Below, piece by piece: positions 37,154 through 46,728 of a DNA stretch of 64,000 nt. Positions within the stretch are counted from its first letter, which is position 1; each line of letters opens with the position of its first letter. The translations under genes were made by a program, and so were the position numbers. Source of the stretch: Flavobacterium aerium. GTDB lineage: Bacteria > Bacteroidota > Bacteroidia > Flavobacteriales > Flavobacteriaceae. Under the pieces are notes generated by a model. That model had not been told where the DNA came from. It made no database searches and saw only the letters and a list, made by a program, of their open reading frames with translations. The stretch spans positions 62,001-126,000 of the forward strand of contig NZ_JARQWR010000012.1 of NCBI RefSeq assembly GCF_030766725.1, in the 5' to 3' direction.

Positions 37154-37522
37154 TTATTGTTTGGAATTATTGTAATGTGGTGAGTTTTCGGGTTCCACTT
37201 TGGTTACAAAGTAATGACTGTCGCCTAACCAGAAGAAACTCATATAACGTTCTACATAGGTCAATTTCACATAGTCTCCTTGCAAACGTTGTAAGTCTTC
37301 AATGACAGCTCTATCCGTCACCGAAAATTGAAATATCTGAGCGCCAGAAATTCCTTGACTGAGTTCCCCTTCCCAAGTTTTGAAAAGAACACCTTTGGTA
37401 CTGATTTTAATTAATTCACCGGAACGAATTCCTTCACTATAAGTGGCATAATAAACAATGGCGTAGAAAATAATAAAAAAAGCTACGCATGAAAATAGGG
37501 CAATGGTTAGGAATCGTTTCAT
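37154..37522 (-). CDS. Hypothetical membrane-anchored protein
   Basis: A 122-aa protein with one N-terminal transmembrane helix (about 5-27) and an extracytoplasmic domain of beta strands (GVLFKTWEGELSQG, FQFSVTD, YVKLTYVERY). I recognise it as a conserved flavobacterial hypothetical. Similar sequences have been labelled 6-phosphogluconate dehydrogenase in some genomes, but nothing here supports that. It lies between rmuC and a thioesterase gene. Confidence 0.78.
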   Translation of the reverse strand: MKRFLTIALFSCVAFFIIFYAIVYYATYSEGIRSGELIKISTKGVLFKTWEGELSQGISGAQIFQFSVTDRAVIEDLQRLQGDYVKLTYVERYMSFFWLGDSHYFVTKVEPENSPHYNNSKQ

Positions 37523-37538
37523 AAATTTAAGATTTTAA

Positions 37539-38927
37539 TCAGCTGTTATTTTCTTCTTCAATAGCGAGATCTTCCAGATCGTTTTCGGCTCTTTTTAGAA
37601 TGTTTTCTGGAAGTGCTTTTTTAGCTTTAGCTCCCATTTTTTTCAATTTTTCAACACTAGTAATTAAGTTCCCTTTTCCATCGACTAGCTTATTCATGGC
37701 ATTACTGTATTCGCCTTTGGCTTCATCCATTTTCTTGCCAATTTTGACTAAGTCCATCACAAAACCTTCAAATTTGTCATATAATGCACCTGCCTGACGG
37801 GCAATTTCATAGGCATTTTGTTGTTGTTTTTGATTCGCCCACATGCTGTCAATAGTACGTAAGGTCGCTAATAACGTGGATGGAGTAACAATTACAATGT
37901 TTTTCTCAAAAGCCTTATTGTATAAAGTGCTATCAAAATTTAATGCTAATGCAAAAGCGGGTTCGATGGGGATGAATAATAATACAAAATCGGGACTTTC
38001 CATTTTGTATAAGTCTTGATAGTTTTTTTCACCCAATTGTTCTACGTGACGTTTAATAGAGTTGATATGATCTCGTAGGAAAGCATTTTTCAAACCTTCT
38101 TCTTCTTCATTGACATATTTCTCATAAGCAACTAAGGATACTTTGGAGTCAATAATCATCTTTTTACCATCGGGTAAATTAATGACTACATCGGGTAATA
38201 CACGATTACCTTCTTCTGTAACATGGCTTTGTTGTACATCATATTCACGGCCTTTTTCCAATCCTGATTTTTCTAATACTCGTTCTAGGACTAATTCGCC
38301 CCAGTTCCCTTGCATTTTAGAATCTCCCTTTAAGGCTTTGGTTAAGTTAACAGTTTCCTTAGACATTTGCTCATTCATTTCACGTAAGCCTAGAATTTGC
38401 TGACGTAATGCAGCATGGTAGTCAATACTTTCTTTATGCGTATCTTCTACTTTTTTCTCAAACAAATGAATTTTATCCTGTAAGGGTAACAGAATGTTTT
38501 TCATGTTTTCACGATTTTGTTCCGTGAATTTATTGGATTTTTCTTCCAGTATTTTGTTGGCTAAATTTTCAAATTCTTTGGTGAATTTCTCCTGAAGTTT
38601 TTCTACTTCTTGTTTTTGCTCCAGATTGCGTTCCCATAGGTTTTCAAAATCGACTTCTTTTTTGGTAAGCTGTAAGGCTAGTGCATCTTTTTCGCGACGA
38701 ATTTCTTCCCGTTCGGCTTGAATCTGTAACGATTGTTTTTCGGCAATAGTTTTGTCTGATAAAGATTGATGTTTCAGTTGATCAATTTGAGTAGTGGCAC
38801 TAATCAGGCGTTCTTCAATCACTTTCTTTTCGGCAACGGAACGTCCGGTAAAAATTAATTTACCAATATAAGCACCAATAGCAAGGGCTACAATAAAAAC
38901 AAGTAAAATAGGCAATACATCATTCAT
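37539..38927 (-). CDS. rmuC: DNA recombination protein RmuC
   Basis: A 462-aa protein with an N-terminal transmembrane helix (about 4-22), a long coiled coil (about 30-190) and the RmuC domain, which is nuclease-like: QGNWGELVLERVLEKSGL, VVINLPDGKKMIIDSKVSL with the D..DSK core. RmuC limits inversions at short repeats in E. coli. First gene of the three-gene operon. Confidence 0.92.
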   Translation of the reverse strand: MNDVLPILLVFIVALAIGAYIGKLIFTGRSVAEKKVIEERLISATTQIDQLKHQSLSDKTIAEKQSLQIQAEREEIRREKDALALQLTKKEVDFENLWERNLEQKQEVEKLQEKFTKEFENLANKILEEKSNKFTEQNRENMKNILLPLQDKIHLFEKKVEDTHKESIDYHAALRQQILGLREMNEQMSKETVNLTKALKGDSKMQGNWGELVLERVLEKSGLEKGREYDVQQSHVTEEGNRVLPDVVINLPDGKKMIIDSKVSLVAYEKYVNEEEEGLKNAFLRDHINSIKRHVEQLGEKNYQDLYKMESPDFVLLFIPIEPAFALALNFDSTLYNKAFEKNIVIVTPSTLLATLRTIDSMWANQKQQQNAYEIARQAGALYDKFEGFVMDLVKIGKKMDEAKGEYSNAMNKLVDGKGNLITSVEKLKKMGAKAKKALPENILKRAENDLEDLAIEEENNS

Positions 38928-38988
38928 GGGAAAGGCGTTTAATAAAAAGTAAAAATAAGGAATTATGTTTTCTAAACGAATTTAATTT

Positions 38989-39056
38989 TAGCCCCGATAG
39001 CGGCGGTATCCTCGTAACGATAGTGAAGAGATAAAGCCAATAGCGGGATAAGCTTC
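38989..39056. repeat. GC-rich structured intergenic element
   Basis: A patch much richer in GC than its surroundings, starting AGCCCCGATAGCGG and ending AGCGGGATAAGCTT. Its ends can pair (AGCCCCG with CGGGATAAGCT, imperfectly) and the middle has a second possible stem. Similar AGCCC...CGGGA...AGCT patches are, from memory, dispersed in flavobacterial intergenic regions, but I could not check that here. Confidence 0.4.
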
Positions 39057-39059
39057 TAA

Positions 39060-39097
39060 AAAACAAATAACCTGTTCAAAACGATGAACAGGTTATT
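39060..39097 (-). terminator. Terminator of the 99-aa gene
   Basis: AATAACCTGTTCA / TGAACAGGTTATT perfect 13-bp stem, with a T run on the minus strand just beyond it (from AAAAAAC upstream). Confidence 0.75.
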
Positions 39098-39124
39098 GAA
39101 TATTAGTGCGGGTATAACTTGATT

Positions 39125-39424
39125 TTACCTGTAAATATTGAATAAAGCATCTTCACTCACGTCGATAACAAATGGTTGTTGATTATCGTGGGTAGGGTAT
39201 ATCAAGAAATTTCTCAAGTCCTCATAGGCTATAGATTCTTTTAAAAATAGGATGATGTTTTCCTTTCTTGAAATAACGATATCGCCTTTTAGGATAAGTA
39301 ATTTCCCTTTGTTTGTCACAAGTTTATGAGCAATATAATATATACCTTCTGGAAGATTCTCGTCAAGCTTATCAATGGATGTGGTAGAGAATTTTACCAC
39401 ACCCTTTTGAACAAGAGAAAACAT
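39125..39424 (-). CDS. Hypothetical protein
   Basis: A 99-aa soluble protein without signal peptide or membrane segment. The sequence is rich in beta strands (GIYYIAHKLVTNKGKLLILKGDIVIS) and has no cysteine. No family is recognised. A terminator follows directly, which supports a real transcribed gene. Confidence 0.62.
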   Translation of the reverse strand: MFSLVQKGVVKFSTTSIDKLDENLPEGIYYIAHKLVTNKGKLLILKGDIVISRKENIILFLKESIAYEDLRNFLIYPTHDNQQPFVIDVSEDALFNIYR

Positions 39425-39580
39425 TTAAAAAAACAATTCATGTTGGTTATCTGAATCAATCTTATTTTCTTCCTTTAATAAAGAAAGAAATTTGTATTTG
39501 TTTTTCATTTTTAGTTTGAAATAGTATGGCAGATAAACCTGTTCCTATTTATTGGATAGGAACAGATATACTGAATTGAT

Positions 39581-41005
39581 TTATACTTTGATTGTTTTCC
39601 AACGGCCTTTCTTGAAGAGAATAACCCCAGCAATTGTAATAGCAATTTCGGAGATTGGAATGGCAAAGAAAACGCCATCTGGTCCCATTTGGAAATATTT
39701 TGCTAATAGATAGGCTAGTGGGATTTGGAATAACCAAAACCCAAAGAAGTTAACCCATGTTGGTGTTAAGGTATCTCCAGCTCCATTAAATGCATTGATT
39801 ACTACCATTCCAATACCGTAGAATACATAGCCACAGGCCATAATACGTACCGCACGAATAGCAACGACCATTACTTCTGGATCATTTGTGAAAAAGGAGG
39901 CTAGTAATTCGGCTCCAAAAAATGAAATTAAGCTTACTGTAAACATGTACAATACATTGTATTTGGCTGTTTTTAAAACGGATTCTTCAGCACGTTGTAC
40001 TTGTTTTGCACCTAAATTTTGACCGACTAAAGTTGCTGCTGCTCCACTTAATCCCCAAGCTGGTAGCATGAAAAAGATCATTAATCGTAAAGCGGTTTGG
40101 TATCCTGCAGAACCGTGGTCTCCACCAGTTGTAGCTACTAATTGCGCTAGAAAAATCCAACTGCATGAGGCAATCATGAATTGTAATACTGCCGGTGAAG
40201 CGACTTTGATAATTGCTCTTATTTGCTTGAAATCGGGTGTGATATAAGCAAGGGACATCTTTAGAATACCTTTGCCATTGAACAAACAATACAATTGGTA
40301 GCTCACTCCAATCCCTCTTCCTATTGTTGTTGCAATAGCTGCACCCGGAAGGCCAAAGGCTGGAATAGGGCCTAAACCATTAATTAGAATAGGGCATAGA
40401 ATAATGTTGCAAATATTTGCAATCCATAAACTTTTCATGGCTATTGCAGCACTTCCAGCTCCTCGAAAAATACCATTGATTAAGAATAATAACATGATGA
40501 TTGTACTTCCTCCCATCATAATACGCATGAATGACGTTCCGTGTAATGCGGCATCGTGCGTAGCACCCATCATTTCCAGAATTTCTGTAGCATAGGTGAA
40601 TCCGAAGATACTAATGACTACAGTAATCGATATTGCAATAAGTATGGCTTGCATACCTGCTTTTGCTGCAGCAACAGGATCTTTTTCCCCAATACGTCGT
40701 GCTACTATTGCTGTGGTTGCCATACTAATCCCGATGGCTAAGGAATATATAATAGCTAGAACAGATTCCGTAAGTCCTACAGTTTGTATAGCATAACTAC
40801 TATGCTCTAGATGTCCTACAAAGTAAAGATCGACTAATGCGAATATAGATTCCATAGCCATTTCTAGCATCATGGGAATCGCAAGCAACATTACACTCAG
40901 GCGAATGCTTCCTTGTGTATAGTCGACTTCTCCGCCGCGTAATGATTGTTTGATAATTGAAAATATACCAGAAAGCCCACCTAGGTTTGGTTGTGATTGT
41001 GTCAT
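39581..41005 (-). CDS. MATE-family multidrug efflux transporter
   Basis: A 474-aa transporter with about twelve transmembrane segments in two similar halves. The first helix block has IPMMLEMAMESIFALVDLYFVGHL and the second half repeats the pattern (AVLQFMIASCSWIFLAQLVA), as in MatE domains. It would export cationic drugs or metabolites in exchange for Na+ or H+. A promoter lies about 135 nt upstream; single-gene unit. Confidence 0.92.
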   Translation of the reverse strand: MTQSQPNLGGLSGIFSIIKQSLRGGEVDYTQGSIRLSVMLLAIPMMLEMAMESIFALVDLYFVGHLEHSSYAIQTVGLTESVLAIIYSLAIGISMATTAIVARRIGEKDPVAAAKAGMQAILIAISITVVISIFGFTYATEILEMMGATHDAALHGTSFMRIMMGGSTIIMLLFLINGIFRGAGSAAIAMKSLWIANICNIILCPILINGLGPIPAFGLPGAAIATTIGRGIGVSYQLYCLFNGKGILKMSLAYITPDFKQIRAIIKVASPAVLQFMIASCSWIFLAQLVATTGGDHGSAGYQTALRLMIFFMLPAWGLSGAAATLVGQNLGAKQVQRAEESVLKTAKYNVLYMFTVSLISFFGAELLASFFTNDPEVMVVAIRAVRIMACGYVFYGIGMVVINAFNGAGDTLTPTWVNFFGFWLFQIPLAYLLAKYFQMGPDGVFFAIPISEIAITIAGVILFKKGRWKTIKV

Positions 41006-41137
41006 AAATAAAATATTTGTATATAAAAACTTGCAGTGTTTTTGAGTACACTGCCTTATAAATGTTTATAGCGAAGTTTTTGCTTTTCTTAGTTGAAAGC
41101 AGCTAATACAATCATAATTTCTAGATAATTTCGGGAA

Positions 41138-41167
41138 CAAAGATATTATAAAATTTCTTTCACAAAA
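41138..41167 (-). promoter_or_regulatory. Candidate promoter of the MATE gene
   Basis: Minus strand: TTTTG (41167-41163) and TATCTTTG (41145-41138), spacer 17 nt, slightly short of the usual 19. Confidence 0.5.
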
Positions 41168-41197
41168 GATTTTGAATTATTTTTTTACAAAAAGACC

Positions 41198-41845
41198 TTA
41201 TTTTACTTGTAAAGTAACGGTATTACTTTTTATTTCTAACGGAGTGATTTTAAACTTTTCGAATATTTGAAGACCTTTTATAATCCTATTATTATAAAAA
41301 ATATCGTATTCAAGATTTTTGACGTCACTATTGGGGTCAGCTTCTTTTGTTGTTTTGATACGTTGTGCTATTTCTTCGTTTTCTTTTTGAAATTTAGCAA
41401 TGTCTTTTATATTCAAGACGTATTTTAATTGTGCTGTTGTTTTTAGTGTTCGATCGGCACATAAATACATATCAGGTTGTTCTCGAATTTGAAATGGCAT
41501 AGTAGCATTCGGTTTTATAGCAATAAGATGTCGTTCACTAAATTCTGTTCCATTTTCTAATGTAGGCAATACCTCAAATTTGGTTTTACAATTTCCATTG
41601 TCATCTTGTTTTTGGATGATTTTTACAGGATAGGAAGCTAAAACATCTGAGTTAGGACTCGGCATAAAATAGAATATCTCCTTGGTATTATTCGTTACTT
41701 CATAACTGATTTCAATCCATCCTTCTTTACGGTTGTTATATGAATTGGTATCCTTAATGGTTAAGGTTGCTTTTTTAATGGTTATGATTTGTCCATTCGT
41801 TTTTAGAACAAATAATAATGGGAGCAAAAGGTAATGTAGTTTCAT
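41198..41845 (-). CDS. Hypothetical exported protein
   Basis: A 215-aa protein with a signal peptide (MKLHYLLLPLLFVLKTNG). The mature part alternates beta strands (GWIEISYEVTNNTKEIFYFMP) and a Lys/Glu-rich segment; no catalytic motif. Two cysteines (in GNCKTKF and MYLCADR) could form a disulfide. Function unknown. Upstream gene is 20 nt away on the same strand. Confidence 0.72.
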   Translation of the reverse strand: MKLHYLLLPLLFVLKTNGQIITIKKATLTIKDTNSYNNRKEGWIEISYEVTNNTKEIFYFMPSPNSDVLASYPVKIIQKQDDNGNCKTKFEVLPTLENGTEFSERHLIAIKPNATMPFQIREQPDMYLCADRTLKTTAQLKYVLNIKDIAKFQKENEEIAQRIKTTKEADPNSDVKNLEYDIFYNNRIIKGLQIFEKFKITPLEIKSNTVTLQVK

Positions 41846-41865
41846 CTTTTCGGGTCTAGATAAGG

Positions 41866-42546
41866 TTATTTTAATTGCGCTAATTTGATAATGTCTTTTC
41901 CGTGTATTATTTGTTTTTCATAGCCATGATTTACAATGTTAATCATCGATAAAGCAACTTCTTGTAAGGTATTGAATCCATTAGGGTAAAGAGCACGACC
42001 AATAGGGTATAACCAGCCTACATAATTGTAGAATTTATGAGTATTGGATAATCCTTTGATTGCTTTTATGAATCCTGGACGATAGGCATAAACCTGACGA
42101 AAAGGTAATTTCATTAAATCATTTTCTGTTTTTCCTTTTACTCTAGCCCATTGACTTCGGCCTTTCTCACTACTATCTGTTCCTCCTCCTGATACATAAC
42201 AAAATGTCATATCTGAATTTAGTTTGCTCAGTACTGTAGCTACATTCATTGTGAGTGTATAGGTGATTTTGTAATAGTCTTCTGCACTAATCCCGATGGA
42301 GGTAATTCCCAAGCAAAAGAAACAGGCATTATAACCGCTGAGCTGTGATTCGATTGCAGTAAGGTTATAGAAATCGGTATGAATAATTTCGGTTAGCTTC
42401 GGATGGGTTACGCCTAAAGGTTTTCGATTGATAATTAATACTTTTTCAACCAGAGGATGCTTTAAACATTCGTGTAATACTCCTTCACCTACCATTCCAG
42501 TAGTGCCTGTAATAATTACGCGAATAGCTTTATCATTTTGATCCAT
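41866..42546 (-). CDS. NAD(P)-binding epimerase/dehydratase-like protein
   Basis: A 226-aa Rossmann-fold protein with the nucleotide-binding loop TGTTGMVGEG and an atypical-SDR character (NAD(P)H-binding group, similar to HTATIP2-like proteins). The Ser in YVSGGGTDSS and VKGKTENDL occupy active-site positions, but the YxxxK pair is not typical. Substrate unknown. Confidence 0.8.
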   Translation of the reverse strand: MDQNDKAIRVIITGTTGMVGEGVLHECLKHPLVEKVLIINRKPLGVTHPKLTEIIHTDFYNLTAIESQLSGYNACFFCLGITSIGISAEDYYKITYTLTMNVATVLSKLNSDMTFCYVSGGGTDSSEKGRSQWARVKGKTENDLMKLPFRQVYAYRPGFIKAIKGLSNTHKFYNYVGWLYPIGRALYPNGFNTLQEVALSMINIVNHGYEKQIIHGKDIIKLAQLK

Positions 42547-42849
42547 TTCAGTTTCTATTTTTTCTTGTGAAGTAAAGTTAAACTAATCTTAGATTAAATG
42601 GTATAACTTTTTGTTTTACAAAGAATTATTTCGGTATTCGTTAATAAAATCGAATGAATGTTGATTCGTCTGATGCACTAATTAAAATAAATTTATTGTT
42701 TTCATACATGACGTTGATGTATTAATAATACTTTATTTCAATTGGACTGAAAAGTGGTCATTACCGATTAATCCGATTATGATTTTGATGATTTTTCTAT
42801 TAGAGAAATTTCAGCATCTGTTCAGTTAAAGTAAATTACTCTTTAAAAA
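42547..42849. other. Intergenic region
   Basis: About 300 nt of AT-rich DNA between two minus-strand genes. I see no terminator, RNA or coding region that I can support. Confidence 0.5.
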
Positions 42850-44124
42850 TTAGTGTTGACATTCCAGAATTTTTCGGTCGATAAATTTTTTGTCAATAGG
42901 CGAATTAGTCAGATTCCATGCAAGCATATAGGTCTCTTTTGCATGGTCAATTTCACCAATTTTTTGGTATAAAGAAGCTTTTGTTACTACTATTAAAAAG
43001 TTTTCTTGTAGTTTATATTCTGCTTCTAAGAGGTTAATTTTAGCAATTGATTCAAGAGGATTACGAATGTAGCTTTCAGCAATTATTCGGTTTAAGATGA
43101 TAAATGGAGAATCAGGTTCAAGTATTTCCAATTGTTGGTACAGATAAATGATTTTTGTCCAATTTGTATCTGCAAAATTTAAAGCAATACAATGTAAAGA
43201 AGATATAATAGCTTCAAGATGATAACGACTTAAAACATTGGATTGTGTGGCAAGCGTTAAGTAATAAAATCCTTCTTCAATATAACTTTTATTCCAAAGA
43301 GTTCTGTCTTGTTCTTCTAGCGTGAGCCATTCACCATGTTCAGTTATTCGGGCTGGAAATCGGGATAAATTGAAAAATTGAAGTGCTAATAATGCTTTTG
43401 TTTCATAGATAGCAGATTCATTTATGCGGACTAAAAGTTTAGCAAGCCGAATCGATTCATAACATAAATCATTATTAATTCCTTCCTTATTACGCGTAGT
43501 TTTATATCCTTCATTGAACATTAAATAAAGAATGGTATTCGTTAGTTCTATACTTTTATCAGACTGTTGGGATTGAAAAAAAGGGGCAAGATTACGAAGT
43601 ATGGCTTTGGACCGAGTTAAAGCTTTTTTTACAGATTCCTTTTGCATGAACAATGCATTTGCTATTTCTGGAATACCAAAACCACATAGAATATGGAGTG
43701 TGAGTATAACCTGGTTCTTTGTAGAAAAATCCGGTTGACAACAAGTAAATAATAGGCGAAGCTGACTGTCTTGAACTTCCTGATCGGACAATAGTACTTC
43801 AGGTTGTTGATTTAAAGCAGTATAATCAGTAGTGAGTTTGTGTAAGGAAGGAGAGAATTCCTGTGTTTTATTATTTCGAGTGAAGGTATTAATTGCCTTG
43901 TTCTTTGCAACGGCCATTAACCATGCAGAAGGATTATCCGGAATACTGGAGAATCGCCATTGCGTTAAGGCAGTTTCAAAAGTATCTTGAACAACATCTA
44001 ATATCGCATCTATTTGATTAATGCCAAATTTATGGGATAATACAGCAATCATCTTTCCCGAATTTTCACGGAAAAGATGAGCTGCTAGTTGATTAATGGT
44101 ATGTTCGTTATGCGCTGAATTCAT
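42850..44124 (-). CDS. ECF sigma factor with long C-terminal extension (ECF42-type)
   Basis: A 424-aa sigma factor. The ATG at 44124 (MNSAHNEH) is preferred to a GTG at 44145. Region 2 includes DVVQDTFETALTQWR and NPSAWLMAVAKNKAIN; region 4 includes LLFTCCQPD and FGIPEIANALFMQKESVKKALTRSK. About 250 C-terminal residues are helical, TPR-like (DUF6596). This large tail and the YCII/DGPF gene directly upstream define the ECF42 group, which has no classical anti-sigma factor. Start overlaps the neighbour by 17 nt. Confidence 0.9.
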   Translation of the reverse strand: MNSAHNEHTINQLAAHLFRENSGKMIAVLSHKFGINQIDAILDVVQDTFETALTQWRFSSIPDNPSAWLMAVAKNKAINTFTRNNKTQEFSPSLHKLTTDYTALNQQPEVLLSDQEVQDSQLRLLFTCCQPDFSTKNQVILTLHILCGFGIPEIANALFMQKESVKKALTRSKAILRNLAPFFQSQQSDKSIELTNTILYLMFNEGYKTTRNKEGINNDLCYESIRLAKLLVRINESAIYETKALLALQFFNLSRFPARITEHGEWLTLEEQDRTLWNKSYIEEGFYYLTLATQSNVLSRYHLEAIISSLHCIALNFADTNWTKIIYLYQQLEILEPDSPFIILNRIIAESYIRNPLESIAKINLLEAEYKLQENFLIVVTKASLYQKIGEIDHAKETYMLAWNLTNSPIDKKFIDRKILECQH

Positions 44125-44464
44125 CTTCGGGATCAATGATTTCACGGATTTCTACAGATCCACCTGAGTTTAAGGATGGACATCCTTTAGCCAGTGCTGT
44201 GGCTTCCTGTAGAGATTGAGCTAATAGAATATAATAGCCACTCACACATTCCTTACTTTCTATATAAGGTCCATCGGTAACAATTTTGTTTTTTCCTGTA
44301 ATATGAGTTCCCATAGCGTCTAATGGATTTCCATTTTTGAAATTTCCATTGTTGACAAGCTGCTCAACCCATTCCATATGTTTTTCAATGTCAACTTGCA
44401 TTTCTTCCGGAGTCATTGTCCCGTAGTCAGTATTTTCTCGAATAAGCATTAGAAATTCTTTCAT
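44108..44464 (-). CDS. YCII/DGPF-domain protein, partner of the ECF sigma factor
   Basis: A 118-aa protein with the DGP motif in VTDGPYIESKE and the helix AQSLQEATALAKGCPS, characteristic of YCII-related (DGPF) proteins. It overlaps the sigma-factor gene, so they are translated together. In ECF42 systems DGPF genes are the main genes controlled by the sigma factor. The molecular activity is unknown. Confidence 0.88.
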   Translation of the reverse strand: MKEFLMLIRENTDYGTMTPEEMQVDIEKHMEWVEQLVNNGNFKNGNPLDAMGTHITGKNKIVTDGPYIESKECVSGYYILLAQSLQEATALAKGCPSLNSGGSVEIREIIDPEDEFSA

Positions 44465-44526
44465 GATGTATTTTTTATTGGTTTATAGGATAATGACAAA
44501 TGAATGATTGATATCGGGACAAATAA

Positions 44527-45210
44527 TTATTTATTTTTTTTCATCTCTTTTGCTTCTGCCAAAGTATAGATTTTATAAGTTACACCCATTCCTTCTGCAC
44601 TTTGTTCTACTGTATCAGTAAAACCAATCTTTTTTCGACGTTCATTTACAGTATTAATATCCTTAATGGGCCATACATAATTGATCCATTCTGTTTTTCC
44701 AGTAGTTGGATTTTTATAATTACTACCCATGACTTGAGTTCCATAAATTTGTTCAACACCTCTATACATAAGTAATCGATCTTCCATCATAGCAACCAAA
44801 GTATTTGGGATTTCCTTTTTTGCTCCGGCGGCTTTTATTAAGGGAAAATAAGTTTCAATCTTTGTAGAATGTTGGATAACATACCAAGCACTTTTATTAG
44901 CCGGTTCTCCTACTAATGTTTTTCCTGGATAACCATATTGACGGATTATTTTCTCAATCTCACCGATATTTATACTGTCTTGTTCGGATACAATATTCCA
45001 ACTTTTTGTTTCAAATTCTTGTTGAGAAATTCCAAATTCATTCAGTATTGCAGCTTTTCGTTCTGCTGTAGGATTATTAAAAAGAGCCCGTAAAGTCTGA
45101 TCTTTATAGGAAATGGCATCGAGTTTATTTTTCAAACCAACGTTCAGCTTTTTTGTAGAAGAACAAGAGATGCAACAAAGTAATAATAGGATGTAGGCTG
45201 TTTGTTTCAT
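44527..45210 (-). CDS. DUF6624-type lipoprotein
   Basis: A 227-aa lipoprotein with lipobox CISC. The mature part contains YGYPGKTLVGEPANKSAWYVIQH, the typical core of DUF6624, followed by a helical tail. Function unknown. It is 62 nt upstream of the YCII gene on the same strand and may be part of that unit. Confidence 0.75.
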   Translation of the reverse strand: MKQTAYILLLLCCISCSSTKKLNVGLKNKLDAISYKDQTLRALFNNPTAERKAAILNEFGISQQEFETKSWNIVSEQDSINIGEIEKIIRQYGYPGKTLVGEPANKSAWYVIQHSTKIETYFPLIKAAGAKKEIPNTLVAMMEDRLLMYRGVEQIYGTQVMGSNYKNPTTGKTEWINYVWPIKDINTVNERRKKIGFTDTVEQSAEGMGVTYKIYTLAEAKEMKKNK

Positions 45211-45595
45211 TAGATTAAATTAATTTATTTTTCAGAATATTGAATAGCCCAATACACAGCATTTTATCATTTTTCAAAGACTGTATAGGAAGAAAATGCA
45301 AAGTATATTATTGCGATGCAAAATAGTACTATACTGGGAATTATAAATTTCTCAAAAGTCATAAAATCGTAGGGATAATAAATACATTCGAATATAAAGA
45401 TTTTATTGCAGGTTTGGCTAAAATGATAGAGTATTCTGGCACCCTAACTAGACGAAGTGTTTTGTAGTATACAATAGATAGTAACCTCTATGTTACTGCC
45501 TTTAAAAGCCAAATAGCTTTTATTAGACTTCCATTTGTTTTACTTTTATATGACTATTCCCTTTTCCTTATAAAAGGATTTAATCTATAATTAAA
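45211..45595. other. Intergenic region between divergent genes
   Basis: About 385 nt of AT-rich DNA that must hold promoters for the lipoprotein and the oxidoreductase. No clear TTTG-N19-TAnnTTTG match and no RNA gene was found. Confidence 0.5.
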
Positions 45596-46591
45596 ATGAC
45601 CAAAATACCCTTATCTGTATTAGAATTAGCGACAGTTACTCAAGGAGGAAATCACGCGACCGCAATGCAAAATACTGTTGAAGTTGCTCAGCATGCCGAA
45701 TCTTTGGGCTACAAACGCATTTGGATGGCAGAACACCATAATATGGAACATATAGCCAGTTCTGCAACGTCAGTATTAATAGGACATGTAGCTGGAAAAA
45801 CAAATACGATCCGTGTAGGATCGGGAGGAATTATGCTTCCTAATCACAGTCCATTAGTAATTGCAGAACAATTTGGAACACTTGAAAATCTATATCCTAA
45901 TCGCATTGATTTAGGTTTAGGCAGAGCCCCAGGAACCGATCAACTTACGGCGATGGCATTACGACGTAATAGTATGGATTCATCGTATAATTTCCCAACG
46001 GATGTGAAACAATTACAAACCTATTTTAGTAGTGATAACTGCAATTCCAAGGTTCGTGCATTTCCGGGAGAAGGACTAGATATTCCACTATGGATACTAG
46101 GATCAAGCACTGATAGTGCTTACTTGGCTGCGCAAATGGGATTGCCGTATGCTTTTGCGGCTCATTTTGCTCCTGCACAATTTCGCACAGCGATTGATAT
46201 TTATCGTAAAAATTTTCAGCCCTCTCAACAGTTACAGCAACCCTATGTCATGGCTTGTGTTAATGTTATTGCAGCCGATACAGATCAAGAAGCGAGTTTG
46301 TTATTGACTAGTTTACTTCGTTTATTTCTAGGAATTATAACAAATACACGTAGTCCACTACAACCACCAGGAGAATTACCGTCTACATATAATATACCCG
46401 AAGTAAAATCGGCAGTGAATGGAATGTTGTCGTGTACTTTTACGGGGAGTAAAGAAACATTACGAACAAATCTTTCTGAGTTTATAGAGGAAACGGGTAT
46501 TGACGAATTAATGGTGGCGAGCTATATATTTGATCGTGAAACCAAGCTGAAATCATTTACTATTTTACAAGATGCTCTAAGCACAGTTTAA
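45596..46591 (+). CDS. Luciferase-like flavin-dependent oxidoreductase
   Basis: A 331-aa TIM-barrel protein. [39 protein letters not shown] and [13 protein letters not shown] are the hallmark motifs of the YhbW/YvbT-like branch of LLM flavin-dependent monooxygenases. It would use reduced FMN in the cytosol. Substrate unknown. Confidence 0.9.
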   Translation: MTKIPLSVLELATVTQGGNHATAMQNTVEVAQHAESLGYKRIWMAEHHNMEHIASSATSVLIGHVAGKTNTIRVGSGGIMLPNHSPLVIAEQFGTLENLYPNRIDLGLGRAPGTDQLTAMALRRNSMDSSYNFPTDVKQLQTYFSSDNCNSKVRAFPGEGLDIPLWILGSSTDSAYLAAQMGLPYAFAAHFAPAQFRTAIDIYRKNFQPSQQLQQPYVMACVNVIAADTDQEASLLLTSLLRLFLGIITNTRSPLQPPGELPSTYNIPEVKSAVNGMLSCTFTGSKETLRTNLSEFIEETGIDELMVASYIFDRETKLKSFTILQDALSTV

Positions 46592-46613
46592 TAATTTTAA
46601 TAATAGTTGTTAT

Positions 46614-46648
46614 AAAAGCCTCCAGTCTTAGGATATGAAGGCTTTTGT
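46614..46648 (+). terminator. Weak terminator hairpin
   Basis: AAAAGCCT (46614-46621) / AGGCTTTT (46639-46646) with a 17-nt loop; no long T run follows. Confidence 0.5.
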
Positions 46649-46728
46649 GCTTTTTGGAAAATGTGAGTCAAGAATTCACAAGATTATTTTTATCTTAGAT
46701 TCCTTAAAAAATCCCAAGTATATTAAAT

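Noticed and set aside
37154..37522. 6-phosphogluconate dehydrogenase as a name
   Set aside because: At 122 aa with a membrane helix and no Rossmann motif it cannot be this enzyme; the label appears to be a propagated error.
39987..40289. 100-aa frame within the MATE gene on the same strand
   Set aside because: It is a different frame of a clear transporter gene; the amino-acid sequence has no hydrophobic or domain pattern.
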